Positions 24,770 to 33,309 of a DNA stretch of 38,200 nucleotides are shown piece after piece (position 1 is the stretch's first letter; every line of letters begins with the position of its first letter). Both the position numbers and the translations under genes were made by a program. The notes under the pieces are model-generated. The model saw nothing but the letters and a program-made list of their open reading frames with translations. It searched no databases and was not told where the DNA came from. The stretch lies in NCBI RefSeq assembly GCF_900101845.1, contig NZ_FNAM01000050.1, forward strand, positions 1 through 38,200, read 5' to 3'. The stretch is from Sporomusa acidovorans. GTDB taxonomy: Bacteria > Bacillota > Negativicutes > Sporomusales > Sporomusaceae.

Positions 24770-24771
24770 TT
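24751..24771. promoter_or_regulatory. Fur-box-like operator
   Basis: AATTAATAATTATTATCAAT at 24751-24770 (read on the other strand as ATTGATAATAATTATTAATT) resembles the Fur consensus GATAATGATAATCATTATC. It covers the -35 region of the small-gene promoter, so iron-bound Fur would block transcription. Confidence 0.65.
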
Positions 24772-24947
24772 AAAAAGATTATTCCATATTGTTAAATTTT
24801 TCTGGTATACTCTAAGATTCGATATGTTGAAATTATATGGGGAATTTAGAAAATTAGAAAGGATTGGAATAGCTAGAATGAGTCAAGTGATGAATTATCC
24901 ATTACTGCATTTTTTTAATATATGAAATCCTACTAAAATATGCAAAA

Positions 24948-24972
24948 AGAACCTGCCAATTTTGCAGGTTCT
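24948..24972 (-). terminator. Terminator of the heme operon
   Basis: The minus strand reads AGAACCTGC-AAAATTG-GCAGGTTCT followed by TTTTTGC, an intrinsic terminator about 70 nt after the receptor stop codon. Confidence 0.85.
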
Positions 24973-25040
24973 CCTGTTAATAATAGTCTGTCTTTAATTG
25001 TCCCTGTCGCAACGCATTAAAGACATATATTTATGACCTG

Positions 25041-26984
25041 TTAAAATTTCATTTTTATTCCCGTGCGGTAAATAGTACCGTTAATCCAATTATCATAATC
25101 CTTATAGTTGAAAATGTTATCTACACCAAGGTAAACGGTAGTAGTCGGATCCAGTTCTTTGCTTACCAGAGCATTCCAGATAGCATACGACTTCGTATTT
25201 CGATCGGAATCAATGACATCCCCTTTCCAGGTCCCCCATAAGCTCCCGGTCAAGCCTTTTTCATTATCAACATATGACAGGCTAGCGCCAATTAAATGCC
25301 TGGCCCGATCCTCTAAGCGAATCCCTTCCTTTTTGTTTTGCGCATCCAAATAGGTATAGTTGACTTTAAACTTCAGTTTATCCGTAATCTTTCGTCCGAT
25401 CTCCGCTTCAATGCCCTGCATACGTGCTTCCGCAATGTTATTATACGACTTGACTTTAATTTTTCCTCCGGAAAGGGTTTCACCGGTATCATATGTATTG
25501 ATCAGATCCTTAATCTCGTTGCGGAAAATCCCAATTTTCCCTGACAGCGGACCGTCCTCTCCTTCCCAGCTTAGGTCATAATTCACTGACCGTTCCGGAT
25601 CAAGATCAGGATTACCGACAAAATAGTATAGTCCCCCCATTTGGAAGGCGTGATATAGTTCAGTGGTTGTTGGAGTTTTAAAACCGTAACCGATGTTCGC
25701 CTTGAGGCGGCTATTAGGCTTAAGTTTATAAGTTGCACCGACTTTAGGACTAAAAGCGCCGCTAAATTTATCACTGTCGTCATAACGCAATGCGGAAATA
25801 ACAAGCAAACGGTCATTAACGACCCATTCATCCTGCATATAACCGGCATAATAGTCTAACCCCGCCTCTGATCCCGCCGAGGTTTTTCCTTCGCGCGTCA
25901 GTATATAGGAATTCTTGCCGGAATCTATCCGGGTACCGCGTACATCTTCCTGACGGTATTCGGCACCGTAGGTCAAGATGTGGTTTTGATTCAGAGTCGT
26001 GCTGGCATTGGCTTCCAGGGTATTAATTGTACGTTTAATGACATCAAAGCCGCTTAAAATATTGGTATTTTTGTTTCTGCTTTCATAATCCTTATCATAG
26101 ACGGATTGATAGAAGCGAATTTTATAATCTGTATCCGCCGTTTTTCCTTCATAACCAATATGGTAATCTGTTCGCTGATTATCATTGACATAACGGGTAC
26201 TGCCGCTAATACGCTTTGTTTCTTCTTTCAAGTAATCCAGACCAAAAGTGATTTTTCTCTGGTCGCCTATTTGCCACTCACCCTGAAAATTAAAGGGACG
26301 GCGTATGCCATAATAATTATTGGTATCGCCGTTACTTTGCGTAAACGGATCTTCTTTACGCTCACCGGCACTCAGTGACCAGCCGAAACGGCCTTGTTTG
26401 CCGGCGTCATAGCGTAATAGCCAGTTGCGGCCATTACTAAAAGTATCCGCCTTACGCCCTTCCACTTCCAGGCTTAGCTGCGGCTTATCCGGTCTTTTCG
26501 TAATAATATTAATCACGCCGCCCATGGCGTCAGAACCGTACAAGGCACTGGTTGCCCCGCGAACAATTTCTATTCTCTCGACATTCTCCATACCGATGCG
26601 GTCGATTTCAAAGGAGTTACCGCGTTCCAGCGATACTTCACCGCTAATCCGTCTGCCGTCAATCAGGATCAGAACATGCCGCGCATCCGAGCCGCGAATG
26701 GAAACCGTTGAGCCTTTCATCCCGTCCACACCGAAGGATATGTTGGTGGCTGTTTCCAATGCTTGCCGCAGCGTTGCCGCTCCTTTCGCAGCCAGTTCCT
26801 CCTGGGTGATAATCTCGACTGCCGAGGGAACATCTTTTACCTCTTGTTCTGTCCGTGTGGCTGTTATGACAACATCACGGGTAGCTACCGCCTCTGCCGC
26901 CGCGTAGGCGGGAGTAATCATCCAGGTCGCAATGGACAAAGTCAGCAATACATTGCGTTTCTTTCTTGAACTTATTTTTTGCAT
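25041..26984 (-). CDS. TonB-dependent outer-membrane receptor, probably for heme
   Basis: This 647-residue receptor has a signal peptide (MQKISSRKKRNVLLTL..., cleaved near AYA-AAEA) and a TonB box-like VVITATRTEQEVKDVP. The plug domain contains GSTVSIRGSDARHVLILIDG and GATSALYGSDAMGGVINIIT. A 22-strand barrel follows and ends in aromatic Phe (GIKMKF). In the barrel GYGFKTPTTTELYHAF ... VGNPDLDPERS resembles the FRAP/NPNL segment of heme receptors with an intervening His. Neighbouring heme genes support heme as ligand, but cobalamin or siderophore receptors share the fold. The open frame reaches 27020, but the ATG at 26984 with AAGGAG fits the signal peptide. Confidence 0.9.
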   Translation of the reverse strand: MQKISSRKKRNVLLTLSIATWMITPAYAAAEAVATRDVVITATRTEQEVKDVPSAVEIITQEELAAKGAATLRQALETATNISFGVDGMKGSTVSIRGSDARHVLILIDGRRISGEVSLERGNSFEIDRIGMENVERIEIVRGATSALYGSDAMGGVINIITKRPDKPQLSLEVEGRKADTFSNGRNWLLRYDAGKQGRFGWSLSAGERKEDPFTQSNGDTNNYYGIRRPFNFQGEWQIGDQRKITFGLDYLKEETKRISGSTRYVNDNQRTDYHIGYEGKTADTDYKIRFYQSVYDKDYESRNKNTNILSGFDVIKRTINTLEANASTTLNQNHILTYGAEYRQEDVRGTRIDSGKNSYILTREGKTSAGSEAGLDYYAGYMQDEWVVNDRLLVISALRYDDSDKFSGAFSPKVGATYKLKPNSRLKANIGYGFKTPTTTELYHAFQMGGLYYFVGNPDLDPERSVNYDLSWEGEDGPLSGKIGIFRNEIKDLINTYDTGETLSGGKIKVKSYNNIAEARMQGIEAEIGRKITDKLKFKVNYTYLDAQNKKEGIRLEDRARHLIGASLSYVDNEKGLTGSLWGTWKGDVIDSDRNTKSYAIWNALVSKELDPTTTVYLGVDNIFNYKDYDNWINGTIYRTGIKMKF

Positions 26985-27016
26985 AAATTCTTGGCTCCTT
27001 GTTTTTATTATAAAAA

Positions 27017-28417
27017 TCATCCATAGGACATGTTGGCTTGTACAACCTGCTCACCCGTAATAAGAGCGTTTAGGCATTCTAAAACCGCTTGCGCAATATT
27101 CATATACCAGAATTGCCCTGCTACCGTCAGCCGTGCGGCAGAGGAGCCAAAATGCATCAGTCCCCGCGCTTCCCATAATTTCAATAGCGGCTCAATCTCC
27201 AGGACATCAGCTCCGTATTGGGCCGCTAATGGCCGAATAGCTAAATAGCCTTGCTTTATCTGTCCGAGAATGGCATTTTGCAGTCCGTGAACAGCGTGAG
27301 GCTGCCGCATGCCTTTAATCGGTTTCTCGCCCTTGTCAATACTTGCTATATATTGATCCAGCTTTCTTTCCAGCGATAGCGAAACACCGTTAATAGAACC
27401 ACCAGCGCCGCAACCGAAGGGAAGGACTGCATTGCCATTCTTGGTCAGAGTATTATACATATTGCGCTCGCGGTTACTTTTTGCCCAGTGACAAACACTG
27501 ATGCGCGAAAATAAATTATCTGCCAATATTGCCTCTGCCGCTGCAAACATTCTGCCCTGTTCCGCAGTTGAAGCCGCTGGTGGCAGGAGTCCGGTATCAA
27601 TGGCTCTTTTCAGTATGCTGTTTTCATAAACATTTAATTGATATAAGTCCCAGCCATCTACGGCCGCTGTACTGAGTAGTGCCAAATCCTCCAGCCAAAC
27701 TTCCCAATCTTGATACGGCAAGCCATACATTAAATCAATAATAACCGCCGCCTGCTCATAATGCGAAAGCTGCTGCAACCGTTCCAGAATAACTTCCTTG
27801 GCATCCAGCCGCCCGACCGTCTGACGCACAAGAGTATTGAAAGACTGCACGCCAATCGAGATCCGGTTGACTCCGTTTTCCAGCCAGGCTTCCATCTTGC
27901 TCGGAACTAAATCATGTATCCGTGCTTCCAGTGTCAATTCATAATCATTTGCCAACGGCAGGTAGAATCGGATTGCCTGCAGCAGCCTGGCTGCATTATG
28001 GGGTGAAAGGGTGCTGGGAGTACCGCCGCCAATAAAAACAGCATGAACCAGTCCGCTGTTTATATAACGGTCTTCTGCACTCATCTCTAGTTCACAAATC
28101 AATCGATCAATATAGGCGGTTTCCCACTCCTCAGCAGATACATTTTGAAAAAATCCGCAATACAGGCAGCGCTTCAAACAAAATGGTATATGCAGATAGG
28201 CTACCCGCTTGCCTTTTTCCGCGGGCTGACGCATCAGTTTCTGCCAAGTGGTCTGCCACTCTTCCGGTTGTATCGCTCTGCCGCTAAGGCCGGCATGAAT
28301 CACACGTTTTTTGACAAAAGATGCGGTCAACGGATCGCTGTTTTCCATGCCCACCAATAGTTCGTACTGTTCAGGGCTCATAGCGGAAAAAAGCCGGTTT
28401 AATTTATCGCCTGTCAA
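27017..28417 (-). CDS. hutW: HutW/ChuW-like radical SAM enzyme for anaerobic heme opening
   Basis: The 466-residue HemN-like radical SAM protein has the cluster motif CLKRCLYCGFF (Cys80, 84, 87), preceded by YLHIPF, and GGGTPSTL and GVQSFN motifs. Its C-terminal half includes LPFGCGAGGSINGVS, typical of ChuW/HutW-type proteins rather than HemN/HemW. ChuW opens heme without oxygen by a methyl transfer to give anaerobilin and releases iron. It sits between the flavodoxin and receptor genes. TTG start with AAGGAGG. Confidence 0.88.
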   Translation of the reverse strand: MTGDKLNRLFSAMSPEQYELLVGMENSDPLTASFVKKRVIHAGLSGRAIQPEEWQTTWQKLMRQPAEKGKRVAYLHIPFCLKRCLYCGFFQNVSAEEWETAYIDRLICELEMSAEDRYINSGLVHAVFIGGGTPSTLSPHNAARLLQAIRFYLPLANDYELTLEARIHDLVPSKMEAWLENGVNRISIGVQSFNTLVRQTVGRLDAKEVILERLQQLSHYEQAAVIIDLMYGLPYQDWEVWLEDLALLSTAAVDGWDLYQLNVYENSILKRAIDTGLLPPAASTAEQGRMFAAAEAILADNLFSRISVCHWAKSNRERNMYNTLTKNGNAVLPFGCGAGGSINGVSLSLERKLDQYIASIDKGEKPIKGMRQPHAVHGLQNAILGQIKQGYLAIRPLAAQYGADVLEIEPLLKLWEARGLMHFGSSAARLTVAGQFWYMNIAQAVLECLNALITGEQVVQANMSYG

Positions 28418-28438
28418 ATCGCAGCTCCCTCCTTGAAT

Positions 28439-28957
28439 CTATTGGCCTAGACTTATTTTCTTTAGTATCGAGGCAAAGGTATCCTGCGCTTTTTGGAGAT
28501 CGTTGGCATCCGGATGCTTGGCTGCCTCGCGATGACGCGCCTCCCTGTCAGGTGTCATCGCATGGGGGTGTCCCGGCGGCAGGTCTTTAAACTTCTCGGT
28601 CAGACGGGAAGTTACTTTTCCCTGGCAAATAAAGCTTCCCAGCAGCTTATTGTCATCTGGCAGCAACGCGGCGGCGTTGGCCATCGATTTTGCGGCATGT
28701 TCGGAATCCGGATAGGCACCGAGCGTGGCAAAAAGTGCAACTTTTTTTCCATGAATTGTCCGCAGATACGCTTGCGCTTTTTGATCAGCCGTCCCCCGGT
28801 CCACCCAAAAACCAACAGCAATTAAATCATAGTCGTCAGTCGGCGGCGCAGTCTCAACCGGAAAAATATCTACAGCTTCATCAAATACCTGGGCAATCGC
28901 TTCTGCGACTTTTTTCGTATTACCGGTTACACTGGAATAAACAATCAAGTGTTTCAT
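28439..28957 (-). CDS. Flavodoxin-family protein in the heme operon
   Basis: The 172-residue protein begins LIVYSSVTGNTKKVAEAIA, the flavodoxin phosphate-binding loop for FMN, and has the middle motif DLIAVGFWVDRGTAD. It is likely the electron donor for the HutW-like enzyme or a tetrapyrrole reductase. A flavodoxin gene accompanies the radical SAM gene in other anaerobic heme-use operons, for example in Fusobacterium. Strong GAAGGAGG site. It follows the ABC-2 permease by 50 nt. Confidence 0.85.
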   Translation of the reverse strand: MKHLIVYSSVTGNTKKVAEAIAQVFDEAVDIFPVETAPPTDDYDLIAVGFWVDRGTADQKAQAYLRTIHGKKVALFATLGAYPDSEHAAKSMANAAALLPDDNKLLGSFICQGKVTSRLTEKFKDLPPGHPHAMTPDREARHREAAKHPDANDLQKAQDTFASILKKISLGQ

Positions 28958-29006
28958 CGGATTCCTCCTTCAAAAATCTTTCAAATATAATTTATAGTCG
29001 GCAAAA

Positions 29007-29738
29007 TTATTCATTATATTGTTTTAGCATTTGAACTCCCCCAAGCAGCAAAATAATGCCGGCGACGCTTAGCAGCAGAATATGTTGTGCGGCACTCTCC
29101 CATACTTCTGTCCGCAGCAGATTATTGGCCAAACTCAACGGCAAAACGGCTACCACCGACTTAATAAGCACCGGCAGATTCTTAATTGGGAAAAATGAGC
29201 CGCAGAAAAAAATCATCGGTGTAATTAAGAAATTGTTGACCAGTGAGATTTCGTCCGGATCAGACACCCATAATCCTACCGCCATGCCCAAGGAGGCAAA
29301 ACAAAAAGCGGTTAAAAACATGCCGGCAATCCCGATGCCGGATAACGCGGGCGCGTCAAACAAAAAATAAGCAATACTGTACAGCAGGGTTCCCATCAAG
29401 AGACCCCGGGTCACACCTGCCAGCACAATACCCAGTCCTGTCTGCAGCGGTGAAACCGGGCTCATGATAAGGGTTTGAAAGGTGTGAAAATGTAATCGGC
29501 TGACACTGGTAGATAAAGACGTCTGCTGAAAAGCGTTAAGCATAACCGTTATCCCTAAGATTCCTTTTGCTAAAAACGGGACATACCCGCCCGGGACATC
29601 AACACGCGAACCCAGTCCCAAGCCAAAGGCGAATAAATAAATAACCGGAAATAAAATTGAGGAAAAAACATGGCCCAGTTTGCCAATTTTCTTTTTCATC
29701 AGCACCATTTCCCGGGCATATACCGCATACCAACCCAT
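29007..29738 (-). CDS. ABC-2 type exporter permease
   Basis: The 243-residue protein with six predicted membrane helices carries the ABC-2 signature of drug and lipid exporters: an N-terminal VYAREMVLMKKK before the first helix, PLQTGLGIVLAG in the middle, and FFCGSFFPIKNLPVLIKSVVAVLPLSL near the end. It overlaps the ATPase gene at 29738. The substrate is unknown. Its place inside a heme operon suggests export of heme, porphyrin or the opened tetrapyrrole, which is inference. Confidence 0.88.
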   Translation of the reverse strand: MGWYAVYAREMVLMKKKIGKLGHVFSSILFPVIYLFAFGLGLGSRVDVPGGYVPFLAKGILGITVMLNAFQQTSLSTSVSRLHFHTFQTLIMSPVSPLQTGLGIVLAGVTRGLLMGTLLYSIAYFLFDAPALSGIGIAGMFLTAFCFASLGMAVGLWVSDPDEISLVNNFLITPMIFFCGSFFPIKNLPVLIKSVVAVLPLSLANNLLRTEVWESAAQHILLLSVAGIILLLGGVQMLKQYNE

Positions 29739-30532
29739 TAAACGCTCTCCTCTCTGATCAGTTGCAGAAAGGCTTTTTCCAGTGTTATCTGCGGTTCAGC
29801 TGTATCATTGGCGGCAAGCGCTTTTAGCGTCTCCGGCGTACCGGTTACCGCAATCCTGCCGGCTTTTAGCAAGGCAATCCGGTGGCACAATGCTTCGGCT
29901 TCATCCATATAATGCGTAGTCATTAAGATTGTTTTACCAGCTGCGGCCAGATCACGGACAATCTGCCAAATATCTTGCCGCACATCCGGATCAAGTCCGA
30001 CTGTAGGCTCATCCAGCAGCAATAGCTGCGGCTGCGGCAGTAAAACCCGCGCAATTAAGGCCCGCCGCGCCATACCACCTGATAAAAGTCCAACTTTCTT
30101 GTTTCTAATGGCAGTCAGATTAAACTCCTGCATAAGTTCTTCAACTCGCCGGTGTGGGTCGTTGACAGCGAACAGGCGGGCATACAGCAGCAGGGCTTCT
30201 TCGACCGTCAATTCTCTTTCCAGGTTACTTTCCTGCGGTACAAGACCTATAAAGCGGTTGCGCTCCAACATAGCTATCGCCTTACCGTCGGCGAAAAAAT
30301 CCAAGCTGCCGGCATTAGGACGGCTTAAGCCGGCAATCATTTTTATCAGCGTGGTTTTGCCTGCTCCATTCGGACCTAACAGACCAAAAATTTCTCCCTT
30401 GCCAACCTGCAGAGAAACTTGATCAACAACCGTATCTTTGCCATATTGTTTGGATACTTGCCGCAGGCTGAGGACACACTCAGGCGCCGCAAGACAGGCA
30501 AATGTCGTGGGGGAAGCAGACAAGATGCTCAT
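29738..30532 (-). CDS. ABC exporter ATPase (ABC-2 partner)
   Basis: The 264-residue ATPase has Walker A GPNGAGKTTL, signature LSGGMARRA (variant of LSGGQ), Walker B LLLLDEPTVGLD and the switch His in MTTHYMDEAEA. This is the DrrA/CcmA-like exporter class. The first 20-odd residues overlap the end of the importer ATPase gene upstream, and AGGGAGG lies just before the ATG. It pairs with the downstream permease by overlap. Confidence 0.9.
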   Translation of the reverse strand: MSILSASPTTFACLAAPECVLSLRQVSKQYGKDTVVDQVSLQVGKGEIFGLLGPNGAGKTTLIKMIAGLSRPNAGSLDFFADGKAIAMLERNRFIGLVPQESNLERELTVEEALLLYARLFAVNDPHRRVEELMQEFNLTAIRNKKVGLLSGGMARRALIARVLLPQPQLLLLDEPTVGLDPDVRQDIWQIVRDLAAAGKTILMTTHYMDEAEALCHRIALLKAGRIAVTGTPETLKALAANDTAEPQITLEKAFLQLIREESV

Positions 30533-31286
30533 CACCTCCCTGTTTGACCGTCATTACCGTTGTTTCTACTCCATAAAGTTGTTTAAGTGTATTAGCGGTA
30601 AAAACCTCACTCACAGCGCCGTCAGCAAAGACTTTCCCTGCTTTTACAGCAATAACCCGCTGACTGAAACGAGCCGCATGATTCAAATCATGCAATACCA
30701 TGACAACTGTGATCTGCCTTTCCTGATGAAGCCGCTGCACCAGCTTCATCAGTTCCAACTGATGAAAGATATCTAAATAAGTTGTGGGTTCATCCAGCAT
30801 CAGGATTTGCGGTTGCTGGGCAAGCGCCATGGCTAGCCAGGCTCTCTGCCTTTCACCGCCTGATAAGGTATCTAAGCGGTGATGCACAAATTCCGTCATT
30901 CCAGTGGCAGTAATCGCATCCATCACCTGGCTTTTGTCTGTTTCACTCACCGTAGAAAACATACTTTGATGAGGCGAACGACCATAAGAAACTAAATCAT
31001 GTACCGTAATATCGCTAGGCGCCTGCACTGACTGCGGCAAAACCGCCATAATTCGCGCAACCTCATGGGGATGCATGCGGTGAATGTCTTTGCCGTCAAG
31101 CAAAATACTGCCGGCTTTTGGCGGCAATAAGCGGCTCAAAGCTTTTAATAAAGTGGATTTCCCCGAACCGTTCGGCCCGATAATCGAAACCATTTCCGGT
31201 TTGTCAATACATAGATCCAGGCGCGTCGCGACCACTTTTGATCCGTATCCCAGAAGAACAGAACGCGCTTCCATACAATGACTCAT
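30480..31286 (-). CDS. HmuV/FepC-type importer ATPase
   Basis: The 268-residue ATPase has Walker A GPNGSGKSTLLK, signature LSGGERQRAW, Walker B LMLDEPTTYLDI and HDLNHAARFS switch, typical of Fe-siderophore and heme importers. The frame opens to 31439, but the ATG at 31286 has GAGAGGG and overlaps the permease stop (ATGA). The C-terminus ends CLSCGA, unusual for the family. With the next two genes it forms a BtuCDF-like importer. Confidence 0.92.
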   Translation of the reverse strand: MSHCMEARSVLLGYGSKVVATRLDLCIDKPEMVSIIGPNGSGKSTLLKALSRLLPPKAGSILLDGKDIHRMHPHEVARIMAVLPQSVQAPSDITVHDLVSYGRSPHQSMFSTVSETDKSQVMDAITATGMTEFVHHRLDTLSGGERQRAWLAMALAQQPQILMLDEPTTYLDIFHQLELMKLVQRLHQERQITVVMVLHDLNHAARFSQRVIAVKAGKVFADGAVSEVFTANTLKQLYGVETTVMTVKQGGDEHLVCFPHDICLSCGA

Positions 31287-32290
31287 CGATGTATCCCTCT
31301 CTTTCGCAACAAATACAGGAAGAACGGCGCTCCCAAAAAAGCCATGAAAATACCGACCGGCAGTTCTACCGGGCTGAAAACAGTGCGCGCCACAGTGTCG
31401 GCTGACACTACCAACGCGGCCCCAAGCAGAGCGGAACATGGCATCAGATATTCAAAATCAGAACCAACCATCATGCGCGTGATATGCGGTACAACCAGGC
31501 CGACAAAACCCAGCAGTCCGGCGACGCTGACCGCAGACCCCGCCAATAACGCAGCCAATCCGACCAACAAAATACGCGCAGCTTCCACACGAATTCCCAG
31601 TCCTTTAGCTACTTCATCACCTAACTGCAAGGTGTTCAGGTACCGGTAACCAACTAACGAGCCGATTATACCGGCAAAGCTATAGGGCAGAATCATACGC
31701 ACATGTTCCCAACTGCGTCCCTGAAAACCACCAACCATCCAGTTAACCGTTCCCTGCACTTTATCAGAATGAAAAACCATCAGTGTGCTCATGCCGCCGC
31801 CGAAAAATGCGGCAACAGCCACTCCCGCCAAGATCAGCCGCAGCGGATGAACACCACGCTCCCATGCCAATACAAACACGACAGCTAAGGCGAGCAACGC
31901 TCCCGCAAAAGCGGCAACCGGCACAAGCGCACTATGGGTCGGCCATATAATCATCACCGCCATGGCAGCCAATCCCGCTCCTGACGAAACGCCGATAATT
32001 CCGGGATCGGCCAGGGGGTTGCGCAAAACTCCCTGCAGAATGCACCCGGCTAATGCCAAATTCATGCCGGTGAAAGCACCGACTAATAGACGCGGCACGC
32101 GGATATTGCGAATGATTTGATAAGACTCGGTGCCGGTTTGACCGGATACTGCCTCCCATATTTCCGCTGCAGTTACATTCACAGCTCCTGCCATTACACC
32201 GCTAAGCAGCGCGGCCAGAATGGCCGCAAAGCCTAAAACACCGACCCATGTTCGCACTCTGGCGCGCGGATCTATATTGCATTCGTTCAA
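31283..32290 (-). CDS. FecCD/HmuU-type importer permease
   Basis: The 335-residue protein has about 10 membrane helices and the FecCD hallmarks VPRLLVGAFTGMNLALAG, GVLRNPLADPGIIGVSSGA, LAGSAVSVAGLLGFVGLVVPHI and ELPVGIFMAFLGAPFFLYLL. It moves heme or ferric chelates across the inner membrane. TTG start overlapping the binding-protein stop (TTGA), with GGAGGTGG upstream. Confidence 0.93.
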   Translation of the reverse strand: MNECNIDPRARVRTWVGVLGFAAILAALLSGVMAGAVNVTAAEIWEAVSGQTGTESYQIIRNIRVPRLLVGAFTGMNLALAGCILQGVLRNPLADPGIIGVSSGAGLAAMAVMIIWPTHSALVPVAAFAGALLALAVVFVLAWERGVHPLRLILAGVAVAAFFGGGMSTLMVFHSDKVQGTVNWMVGGFQGRSWEHVRMILPYSFAGIIGSLVGYRYLNTLQLGDEVAKGLGIRVEAARILLVGLAALLAGSAVSVAGLLGFVGLVVPHITRMMVGSDFEYLMPCSALLGAALVVSADTVARTVFSPVELPVGIFMAFLGAPFFLYLLRKRGIHR

Positions 32291-33258
32291 GGCTCTGCCA
32301 CCTCCGGGTAGACCAATTGTTCGAGCAGCACCAGCGCTTCGCCAACCCGCGTGCCGGGGTTAACGGCAAACAAGTGATAAGGCAGTATATGCACCCGGTT
32401 ATTCATTACCGCTTTTAGGCCTTGCCAAGCAGGATGTTTCGCCAATTCATTGCGAAATTTCTCGCCCACTTTTTCATCAGAGCTATGGGTAATTAATAAA
32501 ATGACATCCGGATTTTTCTCGGCTACATATTCCATACTCAGCGGCACATAACTCATTTTTGCGCTCACCGTATCCGGCGTGTCGGCAATATTTTCCGCGC
32601 CTATCCGTTGCAGCAAATCACCGCTAAAACTGCGCGGAGTCGCCATATTGAAGCTTTCGGTAGAACCCCAGACAATCAAGACTTTAGGCGCAGGACCGGT
32701 ACGTTTTTTAGCAATTACTTTCCGGTATGCGTCCTCGATACCGGCTATTGCTCCGGCCGCCTGTTCCGGCTGTCCGGTCAGTTCGCCGTAAAAACGCAGA
32801 GTATCAAGAATCTGCTGATAGTTATCCAATGTTTGCAACAGAATCGGGATACCGGCCTTTTCTAAAACCGGGAGCAGATTGTGATGGGGTGGTATATTGA
32901 CACCCAGTATCAAGTCAGGCTTCAGCGCCACTAACTTCTCTAAACTGGGGTTAGCGGTAGTGCCAACAGTAGGAATGGACTTTACCGCCTCTTTAACTTC
33001 CGGCGAAAGCGCCTCAGTCGCCGGCTTTCCAACCACACTGCCGCCCGCAGCGTAATATAAATCAAGATTCGAAGCATTCAAAACAATAACCCTCTGCGGC
33101 CTGGCGGGAATCTGCACCGTCCGGCCGGCGCTGTCTGTTACTGACCGCAAATTTGCTGTATCCGTTTGTTTGCCTGTCAAATCATCTTGAAATATCATCC
33201 CCCCAGCCAACATAGCTATGATTAAAATACTCAATATCACGCCAATCCGTTTATGCAC
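32287..33258 (-). CDS. HmuT/IsdE-type periplasmic binding protein
   Basis: The 323-residue class III binding protein follows the FepB/IsdE plan. VTDSAGRTVQIPARPQRVIVLN comes first, then a rigid helix and the second lobe (SFSGDLLQRIGAENIADT). A C-terminal LPYHLFAVNPG puts a His where IsdE coordinates heme. The hydrophobic N-terminus (residues 5-25) has no lipobox Cys, so it is anchored or secreted into the periplasm of a diderm rather than lipidated. GTG start with GAGGTGG. Confidence 0.88.
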   Translation of the reverse strand: MHKRIGVILSILIIAMLAGGMIFQDDLTGKQTDTANLRSVTDSAGRTVQIPARPQRVIVLNASNLDLYYAAGGSVVGKPATEALSPEVKEAVKSIPTVGTTANPSLEKLVALKPDLILGVNIPPHHNLLPVLEKAGIPILLQTLDNYQQILDTLRFYGELTGQPEQAAGAIAGIEDAYRKVIAKKRTGPAPKVLIVWGSTESFNMATPRSFSGDLLQRIGAENIADTPDTVSAKMSYVPLSMEYVAEKNPDVILLITHSSDEKVGEKFRNELAKHPAWQGLKAVMNNRVHILPYHLFAVNPGTRVGEALVLLEQLVYPEVAEP

Positions 33259-33309
33259 TTTTCCACCTCATCATGCCAACCATGCTAGCATCAACACCTT
33301 TCCGGCCAA

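Noticed and set aside
24878..24925. 15-codon plus-strand ORF starting MSQVMNYPLLHFFNI
   Set aside because: The ribosome binding site is weak and distant (AAAGGA about 14 nt away), no good promoter was found, and the length is too short to support coding.
31286..31439. N-terminal extension of the importer ATPase
   Set aside because: The first 51 codons overlap the FecCD permease gene and do not look like ABC ATPase. The ATG at 31286 has a good ribosome binding site.
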